In this document: piece by piece, positions 21,363 through 33,041 of the stretch
Numbering within the stretch: position 1 is the stretch's first letter
Layout: every line of letters starts with the position of its first letter
Source: Atherix ibis
Lineage: Eukaryota > Arthropoda > Insecta > Diptera > Athericidae
DNA: 64,000 bases
Assembly (NCBI GenBank): GCA_958298945.1
Contig: OY282606.1
Span: 27,563,740 to 27,627,739 of the forward strand
Direction: 5' to 3'
Position numbers and translations under genes: made by a program
Notes under the pieces: generated by a model
What the model was told of the DNA's origin: nothing
Seen by the model: the letters and a program-made list of their open reading frames with translations, nothing else
The model's database searches: none

Positions 21363-24300
21363 TTAAAAATATCCTTATTTGTTTTTCGCCTTTTTTTTTG
21401 GATAAAAGAAATTTTACCTTACATATTTTTCATATAAGATAGTCCGTTTTTATTAAAATCCAAGTTTTTCCAAAATATTTTCAAAAACTACAGTTTTATT
21501 AACAAAAATCTATTAAAGTAATTTTAAAAAAAAATTATTATATTATATTGGTTTTAGTTTTTTATGGTAAACGGAAATGTGCTCTCTTAACAAGCATTAT
21601 CGATTGAATTTTATTATTTGAAATGATCGAAAAATCGCCAAATGGCCGCATGGTTGTGATTGTGTAAAATCGCCTCTATTTCTTGTCTCAGAGATCTTTC
21701 ATATAAATAAACAAATAATTGAAAAGAAATATTTTTTTTACTTTGTAAGTTTATTTGTAGATTACATACCAAATTTAGGTCTGTTTTTTTAGGAATTTAC
21801 GAATTTTAAAATTAACCAATTAAATTTCTCATTTTCTAAAACAAATATTACGATTACTTCAAGTGAATTTAATTTTCATTTACAGACTTTAACGCCATCT
21901 GTACAAGAATTGAGAATATCTTGTTTTTAAAAGTGAAGAATTGTCTTTCTTAGAATAGTTTTAGAATTTATGCCAAGCGTAACAGAAAATGGGTTTTTTT
22001 CTATAATACTTTAAAAATAATTACTATCCAAAAATAAAAAATAAAAAAAATAAGAACAGAAAACTTGTTAAAAATTTGCTTTGAATAAATAACAACCACA
22101 AAAAATCTGATTTAATCGAATTAAGTTTTTCATAATATTTTTTATTTCTCAAATAAAACGTTCAAATTATTATTATCGTGTTTTATTGGAAATTATTAAA
22201 ATAGAAAGGCAAATATACTAAAACGTTTTAATTTTATTGATGTTCATATCATATCCGCCGCTGCGTTAATTTTTAAAACTCGTATAATCGCGGCCGTTGA
22301 ACGACTTTTCGCAAGGGAAACCACTTTGACAAGGAAGTGTCTAAGCTCTTTTTGCCTGCCGGTAAATGCAAACAACTGTCATATTTCGAATGATTTCATT
22401 TCTTTACATGATTGCATTAGAATTGTCCGATAATTAATTGATTCGTTTTTTTTATTTTGTCAGAACATGTTTGTACCAGTTTTTCTTAGAGCAACAAGAT
22501 AAACAAATAATCTTTATTTTCTCAAATATGGAAATGAGAATGCTGCTGTGCGTCAGTATTTAGTTGTTCTCGTTTTAATGAAATGGCAAATGCAGAATTA
22601 TGTGTAGAGTTTGTTTATCACAATATAAACCTTACAACAGCAGTTGTGAATTTTGCAAATAGTCAATGTTATTTTGAGACAATCTGTCTCATCGACAAGT
22701 AAAATATCTAAATTTACTAATCTAATTTCCGTTTTAGTTTATATAAATTAAAAAAATAATACATACAACTGCTATATACCATATACTATGCTACGGGAAT
22801 ATATGTAACTTATACTTCTATAAATAATAAGTTGTATATTTAAAGACGTTTACACTCATACCTTCTGCAAAGAATAAAATAAGACGAAATCAAGAAAATA
22901 TTGTTCAATAATTTTTTTGTTAGCAAATTTGTCAAGTCATCGAAATATTTTCTTTGTTTACATTCGTATTTTTTCTTATTGTTTACAACAAAATTGGATA
23001 TGTTTGTATGTAAAATTTTTGGCATTGAACCTTAAAGTTTTTTTGTGATTTTCTGGTGAATTTTGTAATACGATTAGTTGATTCGACTGGTTCACCCAAA
23101 TAAGTGATGATTTTGATTTTTGAATTTTTTTCCACTTGTTTGTTTATAAATTTTTGAATAATTTTTTTGTTATAGAAAAGTTAAAAATAATTTAATCAAG
23201 AGAATATATTGTAGAATTTGATTTTGGTAATTTTCCTTAAAGAACAGATTTTATGAATCATGAAAATGGTTTTTTCTTAAATCACTATTATAATGAGTTA
23301 AATTAGTGTTTAGTGTGAGTGAGTGTGTATGTAGTCATTGAAAATAATGATATTAATGCGTAAGTCCCCTCAGAACATCATGAATAATAGTAAATTGTAT
23401 CAATTGAAACAAATTTTATTTGGGGATTTTTGACATTTAAATTCAAATTAATATATATGAATACATTTACTAATCATAATATAATTATATAATTTATCTT
23501 ATTTTGGGGTGCTTTTCTCTTCTGAAGATATTATTTTTATCTAGTATAAAATAATTCTTCTCTTTTGTATAAAATCACAAACAGTCTTCAAATCTCAAAC
23601 AGAAAAGTAATAACTGCAATTATTAAGTGTACAAATAAAAATTCTATGGAAAATTGAAATTTCGTTGAAACAAGTGTTTTTTAAAATAATCAAAAGTATA
23701 ATTGTAATTAATTTGATTTGTAATTTATATTTCGTGATAATTTTAAATGCATAAAACTAGACTGTAAGTAAATAATTTTAATTGTTAATTAAATAACAAA
23801 AAAAAAACAACATTTATTTTCTGCTTAAATTTATCTAATATCGCATTAAACGGCCATTTGGTATTAATGCATTTTTTTTCTCTTCAAAACAAAGAATAAT
23901 TTAAAAAAAAATACAATACATAAAAAATGAGTATTAAAATAAATATATTGTAAATGATACACCTACATACATAATTTTGTGATAATATTGAAGTGATTTC
24001 TTGTTTAAAAAATTTATCGCAATTAAATCGAAATTGATATAATTTTTATTTCGTATAGATAAAATTAAAAAAAAAAATTGGGGGGCTTTTTTACCACTAA
24101 GAAAATTTATATAAACTTATTACCCTCTCAGTAGTATTGACAGTCTAAAATTGAAAGAAGTTCTAATAAGTTGGAGTTCCTTTGACTGAGACAAGTTTTG
24201 TTTATGTAAATAGTTGTTGTTGTTTTTTTTTCTTATTAAATCTGCAGAATCTGTAAGTTATAATATTAATTTTTGGAAATTAAAAATCTTTTAATATAAA

Positions 24301-25689
24301 ATCTGTAAAAATTATACATTTAAAAAAAAAAACTACTAAATTAGGTTTTTTAATGTTTTTTGGTAGTAATATTTTTTGGATAGCAAAAGAGATTTAACCT
24401 TTTTTAATAAATCAATATTAATAAAAGAAAAGTTTTAAAAACCAAAAAAAACACACATTTGAATGGTATAAATCAATAAAATTTAAAAGGATTTTTAAAA
24501 TTTATTTATACAATAAAAGAGTATTTAACAAAAAAAAAATCGAACAGCATGTGATCCAATAAACTTAAAAATAATATAATATTAATAAATTGATTTAAAG
24601 GATTTTTTTTAAAATTTATAACATGCCTTAAAGTTTAAATTTCGATTTATTTTGGTTATTTTGGATGTTGTGCTTTTATAGTGATCATGTTCTTTTTTTT
24701 GGTATATTTTTGTGTTCCTAGTTCATTTTTTAAATTTAATCTGATTATAAAATAAGGTGCAGTTATTCATACTCATAAGAAGAGGTTACTTCAAAGGAAA
24801 ATGATGAAATTTAATTTTTATAAAGTTAGTTTGTGTCTTTTCATATCATGTTTTACCATTTTTAACCTTTATATTAATGGGGGTATATTTTGTTAAATTA
24901 ATTTTGAAAATGTTTACCATTATTTTTTTTTTTTTTGTAATTTGTGTTAGTTATGATTAACTTTTTTTTTATAAAAAAAAATTATTTTAATAAATCTGAT
25001 CATATTTTTTATTCTTATTAAAAATTTATCTTTAATATCATAATTGTTTGATAAGTTTACATACCTCATGAAAATTCTTTTTTTCGTATTTTTGTTGTAA
25101 TTTCCAAAATAATTTTATTATTTATTGATACAAGTAGAAGTTGCCTTTTCAAATGTTTAGTGATGCTCGTGTCACAAAAATTTTAGGTAACCTGAAACAA
25201 TAAAATAAAAAATTTAAAACAAAAATATCAGTTTTTGTGTAGTTACTAAAAATTTACATAATTTATCTTAGATAAAGAAAGATTCCAATAAGATGGCGTT
25301 TATAAAAGGTTATTGAATTTTCCCTTTCGGAAAATTCAGATTTTGATAAAAAATTACTTAAAATTGTTTTACTTAACTTAAATTTTTTTGCGATGAAAGT
25401 TTTATTTCATTATTTTGCTCGAATCTTGGCCCTTTTGGTATAAAATAAAATGCGAGACTTCTTGAACTTTTTGGCACATTTTAAACTTTAATTTGGCTAT
25501 GACTTGATGGATATTAGTTTTTTAATGCTCTAAACGCGATATTTTACATTGCCCTACGAAAAAAAGTCCAACGGTGTCAAATCTTGGAGTACAATTGACA
25601 TTACAAAAGCTCGTTTTTACGTGTCCTAATATTTTCCCATGGAAAAAAAAATTCAAAATTTGCCGTGTTTACAGCTTACACGATTAAAA
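21363..25689. other. Long AT-rich stretch without recognised gene
   Basis: Over 4 kb of strongly AT-biased DNA. The only sizeable frame, 61 codons at 22840 (-), is Lys/Asn/Leu-rich and unremarkable. A less biased patch at 22240-22400 (CATATCCGCCGCTGCG) has no supported identity. Intron or intergenic. Confidence 0.4.
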
Positions 25690-26170
25690 ATGGTAGAGAG
25701 GATTTAAATGACCTAAGTGCCAGGTCATCCAGAAGCTAGTAATCGATGGAAAAATCATTGGTATCGATGCAAATTTTACTACGACAATATTGGCTGAGGA
25801 ATTAAATACGAGTAAAAACATTATATGGAGAATTTTAACTGAAGATTTGGGTAAACGAAAAATCTGTGCGCGTTTTATTCCACATGAATTAAATGAAGAC
25901 CAAAAAATCGCTCGTGTGGAGCATTGCAAAGACATTGTTGAAACTGCTGAAAACGATCCAGACTTTCTTGATTCGATCATAACTGATGATGAGTCATGGT
26001 ACCCTGAAACTAAGCGTCAATCTGCTGAATAGAAGTCTAAAGGCGACCCAAAACAAAAAAAATTGCGTTTTCAGAAGTCTCGAATCAAGACAATGTTGAA
26101 TACTTTTTCACCATGTAACTATTTTCTATTTCCAAAACTGAAAACCAAGATGAAAGGACCATTTTATGAT
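25690..26170 (+). pseudogene. Mariner transposase fragment
   Basis: One + frame (from about 25740 to 26030) gives ILAEELNTSKNIIWRILTED, LGKRKICARFIPHELNEDQK, VEHCKDIVETAENDPDFLDS, then ITDDESWYPETKRQSAE. These are the second helix-turn-helix, the linker and the first catalytic Asp of a mariner transposase (TGDESW changed to TDDESW). After a stop the frame gives GDPKQKKLRFQKSRIKTMLN, then jumps to NYFLFPKLKTKMKGPFYDDI, so the middle of the catalytic domain is deleted. Upstream positions 25420-25680 carry its decayed N-terminus. The lineage differs from mar-A and mar-B. Confidence 0.85.
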
Positions 26171-26319
26171 GATATCCCAGCCATTTTTGTTTTGTAACAT
26201 TAGCACACTTTTTTTGTTGTTGAAACGGCTGTAACTTTCACATCTCTCATCCGATTTACATGAATTTAGGTGCGTTTGAAAAAGTATGAATGTATCTTTT
26301 TCATCCTTTGCAAATTTTT

Positions 26320-26700
26320 AATAGATGGCGCTGCATGTTGTCTGCCGAACCATAAAGTTCGGTTATTTTTGGGACACACCGTGTATGCTCTAACGACCTC
26401 TCATTCTTCATTTTCAAAGAAATACCGGCCTTCAGATCAAAATCTTCACCAAACAGTCATTTTTCGCGGATACAATGGCGTCTCCACCACAGTTTTCAAA
26501 ACCTCATATATAGCAAATTTTGGTTATTGACGTATCAACCAAACAAGTGCTACGATAGAATCATTACTGTTGTAGATAGTTTTATCAGTTTTAAGTACTT
26601 ATGCAGTTTAGGGATTTTATTGTAAAATGCCAAAACTAATATTTTCAATGCTGTACTTTCTGAACCGCAAAATGGATAGTCCTTTATTTTGCCCAGTTAA
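26320..26700 (-). mobile_element. DD41D (rosa-like) Tc1/mariner remnant
   Basis: The 5' end is at the right (CATTTTGCGGTTCAGAAAGT read on -, near 26680-26640). Leftwards come AVFKTSYIANFGY-type shadows of the first catalytic block (GAGGTTTTGAAAACTGTGG on -) and then a decayed stretch to about 26340. No frame survives. Confidence 0.55.
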
Positions 26701-27831
26701 GAAAAACTTACATTTTTATTCGTCCACATTTTTTTTACGCTTCACGTCTCTCGATTGTGCTTCTAGAATTATAAATAAAATTAATTATTTTATTTTATTA
26801 ATTTTTAAGTCTCAAACGTTCCGAAATGTGGTGTTTTTATAAAACTGTGACAGTCCATATTTGTCAATTATTGACTGCAGCAGTCTCTGAAAATTAGTTA
26901 GAATATTTTATTCGGAATCAAATGTATTTTTTTTTCTTGAAAAAGTCTCTAAACAATATAAATTTTTAAAGATTAAATAATTATTATATTTTATGTATTA
27001 TTAGATACAAAATTTTTTTAAATTGTAAAATACTCGTTATTGTATTTTTCGAAACGTTTTAAAGTTTTTCCAAAAAAATTCTGATATTTTTTTGATCATA
27101 AAAAAAGTGTATATTTATTTTTTAAGAGCACCAGTGGAAAAATTTACGTATATCAGCGAAATTTATTTAGATATTCATGATGATTTTAATAGAAAAATCT
27201 ATTATTTTATAAAAAATTACAGCTGAAAATAATGTGAATTTATACATAAAAGTCTCAGTTTTAGTATATCGCGTCTTTTGCATAAATTTCCTGATAATAC
27301 GACAATTTGTAACTTAACTGATAGTCGGCTTTCTATCTGATAATAAGTACACTCACTAATTTTTAGTAAAATCAAAAGCACTGAACATTTTATAATATAA
27401 ACACCAGCACTTATTATGACTAAACAATATGAATTATTATATTTAAGAAAATCAAATAGTTTTTGTTAATGCATTTTAGTTAATTATAACAACAAACTAA
27501 AATTTAGATATAAACAGAAATTATCAAAATAGTATTTTAATAGGCATAACGAATTTAAATGTACTCAAAAAAAATTCTGTATGATTAATATGGGATTAGC
27601 TATAAAGTTGATTAAATAAATTCAAACATAAAAACGCTAATCGATTACTGATAACCTCGCCTGATAACTGGACTGTTAGTAATTTTTTACTCTGAACATG
27701 CCGTGTGCAAAAAATGAAAAATTATTATTAAATCACTTTGTCTATTATTATTTGTATATAAATACAATATATTTTTTTTTATAAGAATATGGAAGGTATT
27801 GTCTGTTATCGTATCAATAGTGTAAAAGTGT
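26701..27831. other. AT-rich spacer, nothing recognised
   Basis: No supported feature. Confidence 0.4.
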
Positions 27832-28036
27832 CTTAGATTAAAGAACTACTGGATAGGCCCTTTCGTCATATTTTCCTATAATTTTATGACAACTTATTTA
27901 GCGGTGATAAATCGAACGATGTGCATATTTATGTACAGACATTTTTGTGTATACATCTTAGATTATAGAAGAACTGGATAGGCCTCTACACAAAGATTCT
28001 GTCCAAATTTTTTCGACAATACATTATAATTGCAAA
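27832..28036. mobile_element. Two P-like end fragments back to back
   Basis: CTTAGATTAAAGAACTACTG at 27832 matches the 5' end of the P-like family. CTTAGATTATAGAAGAACTG at 27957 matches its 3' end read inwards (followed by GCCTCTACACAAAGATTCTG). Each is about 80-125 bp and has no coding content. Confidence 0.6.
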
Positions 28037-29606
28037 CTGTGAGAATTCGTTTCAAAATAAGTACATCTATCATAAAACAGATTAAAAATAATTTATAAAC
28101 TTCGTGGAATAGATAAATTACATTTCAACTAATTTCTCTTGTTAAATTGTTAGACAATTTTTCTGTATATTTTATATAATCAATAATAATTTATTTTGTT
28201 GTACTGATTAAAAAGAATAATAAAAATATAACAAATAATTTGTAGTAAAAACTAGACGTGAAGTCAAAAGGTCTGTGTGTATTAATAGAAATGTGTAAGA
28301 GCAAGCTAAGAATTCGTATGGAAATTTCTATTTTATTTTATCTATTTCGAAATGCAGTCAGCCATTTTATAAAACATAAAATGATCATTTTATGACAAAT
28401 TGAAAAGGATTTATTAAAAATGTGTTTTTCCGCATTGTTCACTAATTATCTAGAAATTGGTTTCTCAATAATTGCTAATATTACTCGTAATTTGATACAA
28501 TTGTCAATAAATATCTTTTTCCAAGTAATAAATAACCAAAAAATCATATATATTTACTCTTTAAATTTTCACATGAAAAATGAAGAAACCAATACGCAAT
28601 TTTAAAAATAATTTTCATTCGAATTTAATAGGTTTCAACAATTTTCTTAAAATGACTAAATAAATATTCTTTATAATCTCTTTTGTCTTCTCTTTTGTTT
28701 TACTTGATTTTATTCTGTTACTTGAAGTGCAATAATTTCCGAAGAAGAGTAATATTTACCCAAATTTAGAATATTAAAAACGTTTATTTATTATTATGTG
28801 ATCAATAAAAATGAAATTATTTTATTTAAAATAAAAAAAGAAATCAGAAACAATTTATGTCCTTTCTGTAGTTCGGATAAAAGCATTATCCATTTTTGAG
28901 TTTGCAAAATTCACTGCTATTATTTGACAGCTGTCAAATAGCATTTGCTTGGTTCTTAGATTATAGAAAAAACTGGATAGGCCTCTACACAAAAATTCTG
29001 TCCGAATTTTCCAAATAACCTTTTAACACTGCTTATTCTCAGATAAACTTTCAAAATAACCTTTCACGAAACACTGCTTATTCTCAGATAAAAACTTCCT
29101 ATTTACTGTCGTGAAGAATAAAACTATATATGCAAATAAATTAATTTACGCTTATTTGTTCATAAACTATTTAAAATTTAATAAACGTTTAATTCACTTC
29201 GCGATAAGTATCTAAATGTCAATAAAAGATAATGGCTTGTTTTAAAACTCTCCGAAAGTCTACAAAATTGATGCGCTTAATATTTGATCGATATTTACAA
29301 AATAAATAATAAACCTAAAATATTAGAAGATTGGAAAAAAATCAATGTATTCTTCTATTGTGTTTAATTGTATTTTTCTTTGGAATAAGTGAGTTAAAAT
29401 GAATATTAATTATGCTTTTGGAATTCAAAAAATATCTATTAGGAAAACTAAATGTCAGTGGGTGTCTTTTGTACATAAAAAAATCTACACACATGTATGC
29501 CAGCAGTGCGATTTCTTGCCGCTTTTGCAATAATTCAGACAGAAAAGTGCGTTAACATATACGAAAATCTGATATATGGGCCTATCCAGGTATTGTTTAA
29601 TATAAG
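28037..29606. repeat. Dispersed duplication, copy 1
   Basis: Matches 34426-36802 (minus the mar-A insertion there) along its whole length. It includes a 61-codon frame at 28420 whose counterpart at 35589 has a 6-bp in-frame insertion and several amino-acid changes. It ends with a P-like element. It lies outside Zip99C, whereas copy 2 lies in that gene's intron 1. Confidence 0.75.
28955..29606 (-). mobile_element. Short non-autonomous P-like element
   Basis: The left end CTTAGATTATAGAAAAAACT matches the 3' end of the family. The right end, read on -, starts CTTATATTAAACAATACCTG and matches the 5' end. The element is about 650 bp with no frame. The 8-bp flanks (GCTTGGTT and GTATAAAT) do not match, so the target duplication is lost or it moved as part of the larger duplicated segment. 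Confidence 0.65.
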
Positions 29607-29880
29607 GTATAAATGACTCCCACTGACATCTAGTTTTCATAATGAAAATTTTCTAAATTCCAAAAGTGGAATTTATTATCTATTTAAACCAACATATTTC
29701 AAAGATAAATCTAATTTAAACATAACAACAGTCCGTATGTATATTTTTGGCAATCTTTAGATATTAAGTGGAATCATAATTTTGTTTTTAATTTATTTTC
29801 GAAATGAACAAGCGCATCAATTTTTTAGACTTTGGGAGAAATTCAAAACGTTATCCGCCATTTTCGTTTTAGTATATCCA
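29607..29880 (+). mobile_element. P-like 5' region fragment
   Basis: ACTCCCACTGACATCTAG, then a diverged body ending CAAAACGTTATCCGCCATTT, follow the order of the 5' region in 6430-6680. It lacks the terminal repeat itself. Confidence 0.5.
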
Positions 29881-29969
29881 AAATTATATAGCTTTTTTTT
29901 AGTATTCAAAGTTTTTTTTTCAAGTTCGGGGATTTCTGTTTTTTTTTTTTTAAAACAATACTTATCAAA

Positions 29970-29997
29970 AATGACTGTACTTACAAGTACAGTCATT
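29970..29997. repeat. Perfect 13-bp-stem hairpin
   Basis: AATGACTGTACTT and its reverse complement are separated by the 2 bases AC. No T-run or gene context suggests a terminator; function unknown. Confidence 0.6.
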
Positions 29998-30249
29998 GGT
30001 TTTTATTACTATTAAAATAATAAACTGTCTAGGTTTATTTTTGTTTATTTTGAATTATAACAATTCTGCATAGTTTTTGATTTTCTCCAAATTCAAAAAC
30101 CAAAATGGTTCTCTTTGTTTAATGCATCAATATTTATAGTTGTTGTTGTTTTAAGATAAAATTAAAAAAAAAGCAAATTCTGAATTTCTTAAAAAAATGG
30201 ATACTCTCTTTATAAATTGCTACTTATTCAATTATATCTGGAAAAAAGT

Positions 30250-30400
30250 ACGATGACACTAACGGACTATCCATTTTGTGTTTCGAATACCACAACCCTA
30301 TGTAAAGTCATTAAAAATTACCTCAAAAGGATCGAGTCCTGCAATAAGTATCGTGGCAACCATTTGAATATTATTTTATTCAATGCATAATGACAAGATC
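30250..30400 (+). mobile_element. DD41D (rosa-like) Tc1/mariner fragments
   Basis: GACTATCCATTTTGTG at 30268 resembles the family 5' end. Then AAAAATTACCTCAAAAGGAT translates as NYLKRIESCNKYRGNHLN, matching the C-terminus seen near 18135 and 55350. It is a deleted copy bordering the mar-A element that follows. Confidence 0.5.
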
Positions 30401-30406
30401 CTAGGC

Positions 30407-31194
30407 AAATTTTGTGTTTTTCAAAAATTATTTATTTATTCATGAATATCTATTTTGTCCCCTTCAAAGTAATCCCCACCAGATATTATACACTTCCAAT
30501 CCTCGAAGCACTTCAAAAAATCATTTTTTGTGATCTTGTTCAGCTCCTCCTTCGATGCCGTCTTTATCTCCTCAATCTTAGAATAGCGTCGTCCTTTCAT
30601 GGGGCTCTCAGTTTCGGGAACAAGAAAAAGTCATAGGGGGCCAGATCTGGGGAATACGGTGGCTGCGGCATTACTAGTGTGTTATTTTTTGCCAAAAATT
30701 CGCGCACAAGCAACGATGCGTGAGCAGGGGCGCTATAATGGTGCAAAAGTCAATTTTTGTTCTTCCACAAATCCGGGCGTTTCTGGCGGATTGCTTCGCG
30801 CAACGTGCGCATAACTTGCAGGTAATATTCGTTATTGACCGTTCTACCCTGTGGTAAGAACTCATGATGCACCGCGCCCCTGCAATCGAAGAAAACTGTA
30901 AGCAAAACCTTCACATTCGACCGAACTTGGCGCGCTTTTTTCGGTCTTGGCTCGTGCGGCAGCTTTCATTGGGATATAAGTTCATCGCGGACAGAGTCCA
31001 ACAGCTCCTTAGCAATGTTAATGCAATGCTGTTTTTGGTCGAAATTGATCAAAAATCTAAGACGAGCCATAACACGTGCAAGCAAAGCATCTGTCAAAAA
31101 TTAACTGAAAATTCAAAATGGCCGACATAAGTGAGAGACATAAGTACCAACATAACGCCACAAAAAATTCGCGATGCTTTTTGAACAGACCTCG
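30407..31194 (-). mobile_element. mar-A copy with broken transposase, left end truncated
   Basis: Read on -, the 5' end (GAGGTCTGTTCAAAAAGCAT) is at 31194 and is followed by TA. The frames then give TVNNEYYLQVMRTLREAIRQ, AHASLLVREFLAKNNTLVMP, PPYSPDLAPYDFFLFPKL and the 3' tail to the native end region (AATTATTTTTGAAAAACACAAA). About 20 outer bases of the left end are missing. The N-terminal helix-turn-helix region is deleted, and the second catalytic Asp region reads HHYSAPAH, so the Asp is lost. Confidence 0.86.
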
Positions 31195-31196
31195 TA

Positions 31197-32561
31197 CTTA
31201 CAAATATTCTGACAATGAAAAATGGTTTCTCTGGCAACATTTATTTGCAGATAATAATTGCGCTACTATCAATTTTTTATGATAAATTTAACGTCAAACA
31301 TCTGCAAACGTTGTCAGAGTTCGGCCATCGTCTGATCGTACCTAAAGAAAATTTCTTTTTAACCTCAAACTTTAGAGCATTTTTAAAAACCAATAATTGT
31401 CAAATAATTTATTAAAAAAAATACATCAAAGGTATTTGATTTCAGTGATATTATATCGTATTTTGTGCATAATGGAAAGGTCCAAGCAATATACCATAAT
31501 TATAATAAAATCTAAATTTAAAGTGAATTTGATTTAAGTTTAGAGTGAATTTGATTCAAAGCACAAATTTTAAGCAAACTGGACAACCTTTCTTCCGAAT
31601 TTCTTGTATTTTTAATACAAAAAAAAAGAAGATATTATTCCAAAAAAATGTCATTAATTAATTATAAAATGTTTGATTAAAATTTAAAATTTATCGATTC
31701 AAGAAATTAACTCTAAAATAATCCGCTTCACAGAATAGTCTCGACCACTTATCGATTTTCCAAAAAGAAAACACAATTAATCGACAATAAACCATTTTTC
31801 TTTGTTCATATAAATTTAATAAATCATATCTTAATAATTGGAAATTTATTTTTAAACATTAACTATTTACATAAATAAACTAAATAAAGAATAATTAATT
31901 TATTTTCTTTTATTAAATAATTGTACTCGTACAAAAGGTATTTTTTAAATAAGCTTAATTATATAAAAAAAACTTTCGTATGTACATATGTACCTATATA
32001 CGTACGAAATCTTATCAATAAAATGATTAAAAAGCTAGATTTTCGTACAATGTCCATTATCAGTAGTGACTGCGTAAAACAATGAAAAAATTTAAAACCA
32101 AAAAATACATTTTTACTTTATAGTTGAATGTAAGAATGTGTATGGTTTTGGGTCTACATATTGGCAGAAGATCGTGTCAATTTTGATTATTTGACGATTG
32201 ATTAATAAATAAAACAAAACGCAAAGAAAAATTATCCATATCAGCTGGTAATTACAATAATTTCCTTTTGCTTATCAAACTGCATTTCGTTCAGAATCGG
32301 AATATCGACGCTTATTTGGTAAAGGTTCACCAAAGAACAGTGCATTTGTGGCCAGTATTTCTAGCCATCACTATTGATCATTTCGATATAAAATTATCAC
32401 TTCCTTAATTAGGTTTTGTTTTTACTTGCCTTCTTTTGGTGATTAAATTGAAAATCAACTCATCATATTTAAATAAAATGAATATTATTATCTTTTATAA
32501 AGAGTTTAGTTTTTGTTTATCATTTTTAATAAATTTAAAAAAATTTTATTTTATTTTTCAG
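31197..32561. other. AT-rich DNA upstream of Zip99C
   Basis: No coding motif. Positions 32270-32400 are less AT-biased (CATTTCGTTCAGAATCGG) and are a reasonable place for the Zip99C promoter or a leader exon, with a TTCAG initiator-like word near 32290. I cannot prove it. Confidence 0.3.
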
Positions 32562-33041
32562 ATCGAATCAGAGGCTTGTAAACGTTCAGGTTGTCAAACG
32601 AAAATGACATTAGTAGTAACAACAAATTAATTAATATTATTTTTTTCCAAATTTTTTTTTGGTATTTGAAAAAAAAAAATTGTAGTTTCTTCGAGATAAC
32701 AAAAAAAAAATTATTAGTAATATTTAGTTAAAATAAGATTAAAAAAAAAATAATTCATCAAAATTATACGAAAAAGTGTGAACAAATTTGAAATGTTTAA
32801 TAAAAATTATTAAAATAATAAATACAGGAAGAGGAAAAATTAACAGAGAAAAGTGGTGATTATTGATAAGAATTAAATAAAAATTAAAAGTGTATAAAGT
32901 AACAATAAAAAAATATTTAGTTAAAAAATTCAGTTTCCAATTTTTTTTTTTTGATGAGTATATTAAAAAATAGAATCGAATTGAAAAAGAAGTGATAAAT
33001 TTTTACCGATTAATGTTATTAAAAGCAAAAAAGTTTTTAAG
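32562..33041 (+). promoter_or_regulatory. Putative 5' untranslated exon of Zip99C
   Basis: A pyrimidine-rich acceptor (TTTTATTTTTCAG) ends at about 32561. The 480 bases to the Zip99C ATG carry stops in all frames and a very short upstream frame (MTLVVTTN, 32604-32630). If the acceptor is used, this is the leader part of the exon holding the first coding segment. Confidence 0.35.

Noticed and set aside
28420..28605. 61-codon frame with a paralogue at 35589
   Set aside because: Conserved only because the whole segment is duplicated. Replacement changes and an in-frame 6-bp indel without synonymous bias argue against selection.
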